Positions 12,410 to 22,704 of a stretch of DNA of 53,964 nt are shown here, piece after piece. Made by a program: the position numbers and the translations under genes. The stretch comes from Haplosporangium gracile (taxonomy: Eukaryota > Mortierellomycota > Mortierellomycetes > Mortierellales > Mortierellaceae): assembly GCA_015499985.1 (NCBI GenBank), contig JAAAUF010000135.1, positions 6,106 through 60,069 on the forward strand, given 5' to 3'. Positions within the stretch are counted from its first letter, which is position 1. Each line of letters starts with the position of its first letter. Below the pieces are notes generated by a model. It was not told the origin of the DNA and made no database searches. It was given only the letters and a program-made list of their open reading frames with translations.

Positions 12410-13107
12410 CTGTTTTGAGTGTGTTGAATGAGAGGAGGGTACGAATGTCGATTGTCAATTAAGTAAGGTCGGAGCGAAGAAAAGAAAAAAAGGTTGATTA
12501 ACAAAAAGTAGTGGCGTGCAATAGAAGGGAGGGGAAAGTGATGAAGAAAGGGAAAACGGAAGAATTACGGCGAGTGATTCGAAGCTAAAGAAGGAGGAAG
12601 AAGTGCAGCGGGTATCGAAAGGAGGCTAAGGCAGAAGAGAAAGAGGCAAGGGAAAAGAGAAGAGAGAAAGAAAGGACAAGAAAAAGGGACAACAGAGAGG
12701 GGACAAAAAGAGGAGTTAGTGTGGTTTGTGTCAGTTCTATTTATTCAACGGAAGTTGTGATTTTGCGGATGGACAGAGAGAAAGAAAAGGGTCGTCTGAG
12801 CCCAGGTACACAGGACAGGATGTGTAGCGTGTGTGAGAAAGAGGGGCAAGCAAAGCCGGTAGAGAATCAAAGAGAAGGGAGAGAAAGAGAGAGAGAGAGC
12901 AGGAGGTGGGGAGGTGTTCTAGAGTCAGCGAGGCACCCCTTGCAAATGGCAGTGATGATTAAGAAGAAAAGGGGGGCATGTGCATATGAAAAGGCAAGTG
13001 GAGCGGGAGGAAGAGTAAAGAAAGACTTTTGCTGGACTTTTTTTTGCATCTTTTTCTCTTCTTTATTCTTTTCTATCTTTATCGTTCCTTCTTCAAGTTG
13101 ATACTCC
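12410..13107. promoter_or_regulatory. Divergent promoter region, purine-rich
   Basis: These 698 bases separate the Stealth gene (-) from the METTL22 gene (+). The plus strand is strongly purine-rich from about 12470 to 12720 and again at 12840-12900, where GA repeats occur. For the minus-strand gene this corresponds to a pyrimidine-rich leader. A T-rich block (13028-13095) precedes the plus-strand ATG. Open frames in this stretch are products of the composition bias. Confidence 0.45.
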
Positions 13108-14781
13108 ATGGACAAAACACGCCACCAAAGCAATACCGAGGGTACAGACATTAATAAAACCAGTACAGATGATGACAACAACGATATCAACAAGGACACC
13201 GATCACAGGGACAAAAGGCAACGGACAACAGAAAATATGACCACCAGCGAAAACAGGTCTGATCAGGTCGAATATAAACATGATCATGACGATGAAGATC
13301 AGACTCATGAGGACGACACCGTGTTGTCAGAGGTCCACATTCATCCCGACAATGGACTTGTCGACAGGAGGACCATCACCTCAACCTTCTTTCTCTCTCG
13401 CAAGGGTCAACCTATTCTGAACTGTCAGAAGGACAACTCTCCTGACAACAGCAGCGATAAGAGCCATCTCAGGGAGCAAGACGATGATAAAGACAAAGAT
13501 GAGAAGCCCGACCATTGGGACTATTCCGTGGAAATCAAGCATGCTATGGGGACGGACCTCCGAGGCGTGGGTAAGCTTAACGAGACTTGGTCAGTCCACC
13601 ACGCTGCTCTTCTTTTTTCAACTTGCCACCAATTTGTCGATTGATTTCTCACAGACTCACTTTTTATTCGGGCTGTTGTCCATTCAGGGTCCCAGGTGTG
13701 GATGGGCTGTTTTCTACTGATCGACTGGATCGTACATATCCAGGAGCAACTCAATGGCACCACAGTGCTCGAGATAGGCGCAGGGACAGGACTCGCCTCC
13801 ATCGCCACCAATATCTTGGTCGCCGTCGATCGGCTATACTGCACAGGTGAGACTCGGTGCTCTTTCCTTGTGTACAACCATTCATGTGTACATACAGGCA
13901 TGCGCGAGGACGAGGCTAACTCTTGCCTTACATTGCTGATGTAGATTACGATAGCGATATCCTACAGAACTGCATGGCCAACATTGATCTCAACTGTCCT
14001 GCAGACGAGAATGTCATGACTCGGAGGCTGAACTGGCTGATGGACGACCCAATGGAACCCGTAGAGGATAATCGTAAGCGGGACCCCTTTGGTTGGTCCT
14101 CTCAAGAGCATCGAGATTGGAAGGATAACGGGGCGTTCATTCTTGCCGCTGATGGTACTCTATCCTCTTCGTACCATATAAAAAGTATATTATTGCTAAA
14201 TTGCAAACCATTCATAACTAACTAGCATATGCACCTTCTCCCGTCGCATTGTTTTGGGTGAATAGTGGTGTATGATGACATTCTTACAGACGCACTGGTC
14301 GACTGCCTGGAAAAGCTACTTTCGGAACCGTTGCCTGTTAGTCACTCACGACATTACATTGGTCGCGTTGCCTACATGACTATGGAGAAGAGGTAACAAC
14401 GACATCAGTGCTAGCTAGAAACTGCTGCTACAAAGACATTCAACAAGCTTCCATTCGCTGTAACTTTTTCTAACTCACTCTTGCTAACTAATGTTTGCAT
14501 TAGATACAACTTCTCCTTGGATCAGCTGGCGGTGGTTGCTCAGGCATACGAGTACTTCAAGATCAGGATAGGGCGATCGTCATTGATTGAGGCCGAGGAG
14601 ATCGATACATCTACCTTGACCCGTCATTGTGACTATGACCGTAATAAGGACCTGGTAACCACTCTCACCATTGCCGTCTTTCCTGTTCACGTTCATCCGT
14701 CTCTTTCATTATGCAGTTAGACTCACCATCCACGCACATTCTTTGTTGTAGGTGCTTTTCCGAATTGGCTGCAAAGAATGA
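13108..14781 (+). CDS. METTL22: METTL22-like protein-lysine methyltransferase
   Basis: Six exons (13108-13570, 13688-13846, 13945-14154, 14266-14392, 14504-14654, 14752-14781) keep phase and give 379 aa. The family (MTF16, seven-beta-strand protein-lysine methyltransferases) uses S-adenosylmethionine; human METTL22 methylates lysine on KIN17. Residues 1-150 are polar and rich in Asp, Asn and Lys, and are probably disordered. The Rossmann core starts at QVWMGCFLLIDWI (157-169), with SAM motif I VLEIGAGTGLASI (181-193) and the acidic post-I site CTDYDSDIL. The family block AADVVYDDILTDALVDCL follows, then YMTMEKRYNFSL, the segment where METTL22 proteins carry the VEKR motif. The last exon codes for nine residues. 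It is the first of three plus-strand genes with short spacers, 167 bases before the YjbQ gene. Confidence 0.87.
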
Positions 14782-14948
14782 CGTTCGCGCCACCAAAATC
14801 AGATTTTTTGAGCTTATCTCTCCGTCATCTTTTCTTTAAAATTTTCCCCACAGTCGGCCAACACACAAAAAAATCCTTCGAACCTGCAACCTTCCTTCTC
14901 TCTGATCACTCACTCCCATTCACAATCAACAACACACTTAGACATACA

Positions 14949-15643
14949 ATGTCTTGGGCACAAACTGAGATTCGACTGCCGGTAAAGCAACGCGGCTGCC
15001 ACTTGGTCACACGCGAGATCGAAAAGCAACTGCCAGAGCTTAAGCAATTTTCCGTTGGCATGGCCAACATCTTTTGTAAGGCGGGAGCAAGGGAGCCCAT
15101 GTGACATTCTATGAATGAATGAACGAATGAATGAACACCTTCTCAAAACAGCAAGGATTAAAACTTTTGCTTTTGCTTCTTGTTAGTGCAACACACCTCG
15201 GCCTCGTTGACGCTGAATGAGAACGCAGACCCAGACGTCCGAGTGGATATGGAAATGGCATTGAATAAGATTGCACCCGAAAACATGCCCTTCATCCACA
15301 CGGACGAGGGTCCCGACGATATGCCTGGCCACCTCAAGAGCTCCCTCATGGGTGTGTCACTCAACATCCCCATCACTAAAGGTCGCCTCAACCTCGGAAT
15401 GTGGCAAGGGTACAGTACTCGTGTCTCGTAGAAGGATATGCTTTGCTCATACAAGTCGTGTTCATTTTCTATTGTCCTGCTTGATCCCCCTTGTTTTCAT
15501 TCTCCTTCCTTACAAGGCACGTTTGCACTCCCCCTCGCCCCCTTTCCTTTCTATGCAATAGAATCTGGCTGTGCGAGCACCGCAACCATGCCTCTGGACG
15601 CAGGATCGTCGTTACGATGCAGGGCGAGAAGAACCAGAAGTAA
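14949..15643 (+). CDS. YjbQ / UPF0047 family protein
   Basis: Three exons (14949-15075, 15187-15409, 15562-15643) give 143 aa, the family's normal length. The signature blocks are present in order: [18 protein letters not shown] (about 44-61), [19 protein letters not shown], then [13 protein letters not shown], and after the last intron [18 protein letters not shown]. The fold is a small trimeric beta-alpha enzyme. Bacterial YjbQ has reported thiamine-phosphate synthase side activity, but the physiological reaction in fungi is not established. There is no targeting peptide, so the protein is probably cytosolic. The conserved HTSAS, H-D-E and CEHR residues that form the metal and phosphate site are all there. 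It sits between METTL22 and L2HGDH on the same strand. Eukaryotic genes need not be co-transcribed, so the neighbourhood says little about function. Confidence 0.92.
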
Positions 15644-15882
15644 AAGTAAAACACTACAACAGACGCACACAAGACTAAAGACGAATAAAAACCGTTGTGT
15701 CACTACACGTGACTTGGAACGGCACTCAACGGACAACGACCGTTTTTCTTATCAATGGCTAACTCGTTGAACAAGTTGAAACTTTTTGACCATGCATCAC
15801 TCTCCAGGACCCTTCGCCATTCACACAGCAGGAAGGCAACGACATCATTAAATATAGAAAGATAGACTCGCAACGTTACAAA

Positions 15883-17581
15883 ATGACTACAGCTGCCAGT
15901 TTGCCATGGGCTTGTCTTAGGAATGTACGACGAGGCATGAGGGCGTTGTCACAGACTTCCAGGACTCCTTACCTGACCTCAACGAAACCACTTTCTTCTT
16001 TTGCCATGCCAATATCGACGACAAAAACAAGGACATGGACAACGCCACATTTTGTTAGACAACTGTCATTAGTGACTGCAGTGGACTATGAGTACGAGGT
16101 GGACCATCTTGTTATCGGCGCAGGAGTAGTCGGCCTGGCGATTGCAGAGAGATTAGCGGCAAGAGGAGGGGGATCGACATTATTGGTTGACAAGAATGAG
16201 GCTGCTGGGCAAGAGACAAGGTACCTGGTCACAGCGCATTTTTATCAACACAGGCCCCAATGCACTGAGAAAACTGGAGTGACTAACAAGGCGTTCCTTC
16301 AATTGTCATTTCTCTAACAGTTCGAGGAACAGCGAAGTCATTCACGCAGGGCTCTACTACCCACCCGACTCCTTGAAGACGAAACTCTGCATTCGAGGAA
16401 ACGAGATGATGTACGACCTATGTGAGCGATACAACGTCGAGCACCAACAGATCACCAAATGGGTTGTCGGTCAGACTGAATCTGATCTCGAGTATCTGGA
16501 AAGTCTCTCCAAAAAGGCAGACAAGCTGCTACCACGGACAAAGCGCATGTCAGGACCACCCACGTTTTTGTTGAGTCAGGAGGAGATGCGCGTTCAGGAA
16601 CCGTTTGTCAAAGGAAAGGCTGCACTGGTGTCGCCCAGAACCGGGATTGTCGATGTTCATGGGCTGATGCAGCTTTTAGAGACAAGGGTTCAGGATCGTG
16701 GAGGGGACCTTGTTCTTCAGTGCGAGGTCAGTAGGCTGGAAAAGTTGGCCAGTGGAGGCTTCAAGGTGTCGATGGATACTCCTGCAGGACCTGTGGTTGT
16801 CAAGGCAGCAACGGTCATCAACAGTGCTGGGTTGCACTCGGACAAGGTGTACAACATGTTGCAGTGGCCCTCTGTCCTGCCAACAGCGATAACGGCAGAG
16901 ACATTGGCTGAGGATCATTCGAGTTTGAAAAACGCAAGTCTTGCTAATTTGAATCCGACTGATTTTGAGTCGCCATTGCCTCCATTGAAGCTGCACTACT
17001 GCAAGGGCCATTATTATGGCTACTCAGGGAAGGCTCTGGTGTCGCGACTGATCTACCCTGTCCCCGACAAGAACCTGACCGGTCTCGGGACTCACCTCAC
17101 TCTGGACTTGGCTGGACGGATGCGTTTTGGTCCAGACGTGTTATATGTTGATGATCCTTATGATTACTCAATCGACCCATCAACTGTGGGCTCGACATCA
17201 TCGATGAAAGTGGTTTCTCAAGTTATTCAGACGTATTTACCATCGATCAAGTCGTCTTCACTTTACGCCGACTATGCCGGTATCAGGTAAATGCTCCTTA
17301 TACTTTAGTTGTTATTTGTATGAAGGTATTTCTACTGTGATAATTCACCTATCACATCTGATACGGAGACTTACTTAGACCTTGGTCTATTTCTTTAAAC
17401 CTGTATGTATGTGCGCGTGCACGATTGATTTGTTAGACCAAAACTTGCGGGACCGGGAGAGCCATTCCGAGACTTTATTATTCACCACCACGATGGGTTT
17501 GTGAACCTTGTGGGGATCGAGAGTCCCGGGTTGACATCATCGCTGGCCATAGCGGAACATGTCGAGACTCTCCTCTACTAG
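15883..17581 (+). CDS. L2HGDH: L-2-hydroxyglutarate dehydrogenase, mitochondrial
   Basis: Three exons (15883-16220, 16321-17286, 17437-17581) give 482 aa. This FAD enzyme oxidises L-2-hydroxyglutarate, a side product of malate and lactate dehydrogenases, back to 2-oxoglutarate. It is a metabolite-repair step at the inner mitochondrial membrane. Residues 1-65 are basic, rich in Ser and Thr, and almost free of acids, as expected for a mitochondrial presequence. The dinucleotide-binding loop is [20 protein letters not shown] (75-94). Further family blocks are [20 protein letters not shown] after intron 1, GHYYGYSGK, and at the C-terminus [20 protein letters not shown], which closes the FAD site. 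The ATG at 15883 gives the presequence directly. An in-frame stop follows the first donor, so splicing is needed. Confidence 0.94.
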
Positions 17582-17620
17582 AATCTCCTCTCGAATTACA
17601 TTTCAAATAAATACCATAAC

Positions 17621-17657
17621 CAAGCAAAACAAACAAGCAAACAAGCAAACAAGCAAG
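17621..17657. repeat. CAAGCAAA-type microsatellite
   Basis: About four to five imperfect 8-base units (CAAGCAAA and CAAACAAG phases) directly follow the L2HGDH stop and lie in its probable 3' untranslated region. Confidence 0.7.
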
Positions 17658-18955
17658 TGAAGAGATTTATCCGTTGCTCCTAGAAGTAATAATGGAATAA
17701 CTAATGCACCCCTCCTACTCCTTGGCTATTGCGTTCTTGTAACCCCTAGACGTCAGATGGTGCAAACAAATGTTTGCTGAGTTGTTGCGACTTTTTTTGT
17801 GTATGTGCGTTCCGCTCGGAAACTTGCGCTCTTTTTCATTTGCATCGATAATTAAGCATGCAGGTTAACGTCCAACTCGTAAGCGAAATGAAAGCTCTGA
17901 GAGCGATGGTCCCACGAAACGTAGGGCCATACTTTATGACTTTTCTTCTTTTTTGACAGAGAATAAAAGGGCGAAATGGAAGAAATTTCGCACAGTCTTT
18001 AATGTATTTCTTTATTGTAAACCACGACTACGGCCATGACTACGGTCGGTCATCGCCGCCTGCCATTTTGCGACTTTTGCACCCTTACTTCGTATCTTTT
18101 TTTTTTTCTCCGACCGGGGGCAGTCGTTTTGTTTGCCTATCAACAAATCAAAGGTGGACTTTTGCTAATTAATAAAGAAAGAGGAAAGGGTGAGATTGGC
18201 AATGAAAATGATGAGCCGTTGCTCGGTAAGCTGGCTCTCTTCTTCTCAGTCTTTGTCTCTTACTTGCCACCTTTTCGACAATGAAATTTGTGTTGGGTGC
18301 AAAGAAGGTCGAATGGGATAGATCTTCCGGTCACTGGTTTGTTGCGAATGTGTATGAAGAAAGTGCTCTCAACCCATTTGAAGATTTTTGCTTTATTACG
18401 TCTTAATTTTTTTTTTTTTTTTTTAGCGGTTGAGAGCCACAAGTGCGGACTTTAGCACTTATTCTTCCGAGCGCGCTTTCCCTTTGTCTCTGTCTTTGCT
18501 CTCGCCAGTTTATTGTCCTTAGCACCTTTTTTATTTTATTTTTTGCTAGGAGATGGGAAACAGATGCCCTTCCTTCTCTCGCGGGTGAGGAATTTTTGTG
18601 TTTTTTTTGGCACAGGGTTTGATTGCAATCAAGAACTAGTGTCGTTGTTGTGGAATGAACTCTGTGGAACGCTTCTCGGCCTTCTCTTCCCTCTTCTCTC
18701 GTGTTCTTTCTTCCCGCTCATCGCTTTTGTTGTTTATTAGCCCACACCCTTGGTTGCCACTACCTATCCCCAGAGAATGACAAAAAGAGAAGCAAAAAAA
18801 AGGATAAACATGCGGTATGCTATAGTCGGGCAATAGACCCAAACAAATCCCCTGGAAGAACCACCAGGTAAGCCAAGCCATTCCAGATGTTCTTCGTATG
18901 CACTTGATCCCTGGTCTTGAGTAGTATTTGTATCACATACCTTGCTTTCCTATTC

Positions 18956-19006
18956 NNNNNNNNNNNNNNNNNNNNNNNNNNNNNNNNNNNNNNNNNNNNN
19001 NNNNNN
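18956..19006. other. Assembly gap (51 N)
   Basis: A run of 51 undetermined bases. It marks a scaffold join or a masked stretch inside the long intergenic region, so distances across it are not reliable. Confidence 1.
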
Positions 19007-20229
19007 TTGCTTGCCACAATCTCAATTAAACACACGCAAAGCAATTTTTGGTACTAAAACGCGCACCGTCGAGTTTGACTAGTCCAATTCTCAGAAAGAT
19101 GGAATAAAAACAAATAAAAACGAATGATATCCAGTCTTGTAAGCACAAGGCGGGAAGAAGGTAAGGGAGACAAGGGAGGAACTCTTATCGACATAATTGT
19201 AAGGAGATAGAGAGATGGACTGCGGCAATGATGAAAGGAAGGTACAGTACTCCAAGGAGATGATGATCGAAAAGAGAAGGTGCTTGACCTCCTTTTATTT
19301 CTGGCTGTACTACAGGAACAGGGCCTTGTGTTTAAATGACGGCATATTATTGTTCAGGGTAACAAGCAAAAAAATAAGTGAGAAAACGACCGGGTTATGG
19401 TGAGAAATAAAGGGAATGCTGTATACCAAGGGAAAGTAGACGGGTCGAGTAGGCCTGGAACTGGGAAATGGAGTGGACCTAGGCCTTGATTATTTTCAAG
19501 CATAACACCCCTGCCTTACTCTCGTTGTCGACTGTTGAGTCTTTGAGCTGAGCATTTTGAGGTACATGGGCCACTTTACGCCCTCTTCCTCGAGACTAAA
19601 ATTCGTCTTTATCATTCCTCTTGGTTGAGTTCTCTCTTCTCACTCGCCAGTTAGAGTAGTCAGTTGGGTTGTTGTCGTTTTTTTTTTTGTTGGTCGACAT
19701 TAGAGTTTTTCATTTTTCATTTGGCTACAGGGGTTGAGCAGGAAAGTAGGACAAGGAGAAAGAACGGTGAACTCACAGTTCTGCCGTAACGACCGACATC
19801 TCTCTCACTTTCGCACTAATAAAACGAACAATTGACAATGGCATTGAACGATAAACAAACGATAACAAAACTATGATCAAAGAGCGAATGGAGCAAGCAG
19901 CAGACAACGAGTTCTTGCTTATTACCCCAGAGAATGAGGGAGGTATTCGTTTAAAAGAAACGACAATGTCCGGGCACCGCCCTGTTCTTTCTTCTCTTCT
20001 TTTTTTCTTTCGTTTGTCCTTCACTCCTCCTCCTTAACCCATCCCTCTCATCAACCTTCACACAACCATCCGTGGTTATTCCTTCCCCCTCCCTCGCTTG
20101 AACGGCACACCCCCACTTGATTGACATCAACTGCACCCTCCTTACCCACTCACCCTGACTCACCTCAACTCCGAACCAACTTTCGCCTTTAACCTCCTCC
20201 CCCCTTTTCACAAAAATCATCCTTTCATC

Positions 20230-22177
20230 ATGAAGATTGCTACTGGTCTCATCGTCCTTGTCTCGATGGTCGCTTCGGCCACCGCACACATGGCCTTGCT
20301 CTATCCCACCCCCCGTGGAGGCTACGGTACTAAGCAGTACAACGGCCGCATCCACGTAAGTCTATCCTCTCCTTCTCCTTCCTCCTCTTCCTCCTCCTCC
20401 TTGGTTCACATCTATTTTTTTTCTCCCTTTCATTGCTCTTCCAGACAGCAGCGGATGTGATCGACAACAACTGGAGTGTGTGTGCCCATATGTGTATATG
20501 TGGTGCACTCCCCAGGCCATAATAACCAAGTGTCAGTTACCCGAGACATGGATTCATTTACCCGACACCTTAATCTCCCAATGTCTTTCGATCCCATCCG
20601 CACTTCACTCACTCACGCACTCAAAGCCTCTTCACGAACAAACAACCACGACACACTTCCCAGACACACTAAGAGAGAGAGACATACAAACGACCTCATT
20701 TTGACCAAATCCGATGGAAAGAAAAAAACATATTTATGCTAATAACCCGCAGAAAGGATATCCCGAAGGATAGTCTATCGTGTGTGTTCATTCTTGCGTT
20801 GTTTACATGCGTTCTATGGTGCCACAAGCATTGCAGCTACATATGCAAGTCGACAACAACTACTGCAATGAACTATTTCCATTTCTTCCACCCCCACTTT
20901 CCTTTTCCGATTGTGAGCTGAATATCGACCTCCCCTCCCCCCCAACCCAGCAGCCCACACTCATACATCATCCTGCCTTGGTTGACATAATATTCTCCTT
21001 CCTCTCCACACCCATGTCTCCGCTCTGCGCCCACTTTCTCCTCAGCGGCATAGCACTTCTCATTATTGTTTGTAACACTCTAATCATTCAATTCCTCCTT
21101 CCTTCTCATATAAAAATAGACGTTCATTGGCTACAAGGATAGCAAGTGGACCCAGCGCTTCCCCTGCGGTGGATACGCTCCCGGCCCCGTCACCAAGCTG
21201 AAGGCTGGCCAGATTGTCCCTGTCCGCTTCTTGGCCTCGTCCATGAACGCCAAGGCCATCAAGACCCAGCCCAAGCCCACCAGCTCCAGCAAGCAGTTCT
21301 CCCAGGCTCGCCACGGTGGCGGTACCGTAAGTTCACTTCTCCTCTTTTCTCGGCTTCTTCGCCTTGGGTTATTGTTGGGTGTTGTAATTGGCACCAATAA
21401 TTGAGCTCTCAGCAATTGTTCTCTCCAAATTTCAAAAAACTCTAACGCATCTCTCTTCCTTTCATCTTCTCTCTCTTTCTTTTCTCTTACTTGTTTGTTC
21501 TTGTTTACTCTGTGGTGATCGATAATAATGGAACGTTTCCGATGTTTCTAGTGCGAGTTCTCGCTCTCGTACGACGGTGGAAAGACCTACCACTTGATCG
21601 CCAAATATACCAAGACCTGCCCCGATGGTAAGCTGCTTTTTCTATGTTTGCGGGTCAAATGCAATTGAAACCTACTTATATTACTTTCTGGATGACACCG
21701 CATAAAGAGCATGTTCTAACCCGCGTGTGCGTACTGTATATGTGTGATATAGCCTACTACCAGTGGCCCGTCAAGATCCCCAAGAACGCTCCTTCCTGCA
21801 AGAAGAAGAACCAGTGCTTGTTCGTCTGGAGGTATGTCAACCCTTCCTATTATATCATTGTAGGCAATGAACAAACGAACACCTCCGCCTCTTTTCACTT
21901 CATAAGTTACATGCTAATCATCTGCGCCCTCGTTTTCAAAACAACCACATGTAAAAATAGCTGGACCGCCAACATTCTTCCCCAGTACTACCACAACTGC
22001 GCCGATATCGAGTTGTCCGGCAAGTCCGGTGGCAAGTTGCCCACCAAGAAGATCGCCATCGTCGACTTCAACGGCTACAAGAAGAACGTCAAGGCCCCCG
22101 GTGACGGCAACAACCACAAGTCTGCTGGTGGTCCCTCCAAGAAGGAGATTGCCTGGAACACCGACGACAAGTACTAA
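20230..22177 (+). CDS. Secreted AA11-like lytic polysaccharide monooxygenase
   Basis: Five exons (20230-20355, 21120-21326, 21552-21627, 21753-21831, 21961-22177) keep phase and give 234 aa. A 19-residue signal peptide (MKIATGLIVLVSMVASATA) ends so that the mature chain begins with His-Met, the hallmark of an LPMO whose N-terminal His forms half of the copper histidine brace. The second His is H107 in QARHGGGTCEFSLSYDGG. The axial Tyr is Y172 or Y173 in ILPQYYHNCADIEL. The cysteines in PCGGY, GGTCEF, KTCPD, SCKKKNQC and HNCAD suit the AA11 disulfide pattern. AA11 enzymes oxidatively cleave chitin, so roles in cell-wall remodelling or in degrading other fungi and arthropod remains are likely. 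The 764-nt first intron is the longest in the window. No carbohydrate-binding module follows the core; the tail is Lys-rich. Confidence 0.86.
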
Positions 22178-22704
22178 GATCTGTGCCTTGTCGTCCTTGT
22201 TCACTTCGCAACCCATTATCCCGGGTTACGATGGCCCTTTCTTGTTCCTTCTTCCTTTTTTATTCATGTTTTTGTTTCATATACTCCCCTTTTTAAGCTG
22301 CTATCTTTTGTTCCTGGATGTAGTGCACAAAGGGGACAAGATAGAGCAGTATAAAAGAAAAAAAAAACATGTTCCCTTTTTCCTCTCTTTTAACTCTCCT
22401 GTTCTACTCTTGCAATTCACTTTTCTCTCTTTCTCTAAAAAAGCATCATGTTGAAAACCAAATGTACACTGCTCCCTGGCGGAAAAAAGACCTTTCGGTT
22501 TAAAATGTGTTTTTTTCAAGAGAGAAAAAGTTGAAGGATGTAAAAACAAAACATAATAAAAAAAAAAAAAACTCTTGTCTGGCACAAACACAAAAAAGTT
22601 ACAGTTTTGAAAGGTATGAAGGATATGCCATAATGATGTCTGTATTATTGGTTATTTGTTTTTAATTCTTTCATGTGCTTGATCATCAATCTACGAGAAA
22701 AAAC
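22178..22704. other. Convergent 3' region between LPMO and FAM114 genes
   Basis: The 527 bases between two facing stop codons are AT-rich, with T runs and A runs (for example around 22347-22360 and 22556-22570). They contain candidate polyadenylation signals on both strands. No gene was seen. Confidence 0.5.

Larger units (their letters stand above)
17582..20229. other. Long gene-free stretch upstream of the LPMO gene
   Basis: These 2.6 kb lie between L2HGDH and the secreted LPMO gene and include an assembly gap. No open frame shows a family motif, and no tRNA-like cloverleaf was recognised. The stretch has a short CAAGCAAA repeat at its left end, a T18 tract at 18407-18424, and a pyrimidine-rich leader from about 19980 to 20229 just before the LPMO ATG. 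The length suits a large regulated promoter of a secreted enzyme, but a non-coding transcript or genes lost in the gap cannot be excluded. Confidence 0.45.

Noticed and set aside
13484..13850. Plus-strand frames overlapping METTL22 exon 1-2
   Set aside because: They read through the first intron in other frames; the spliced frame alone gives the conserved methyltransferase motifs.
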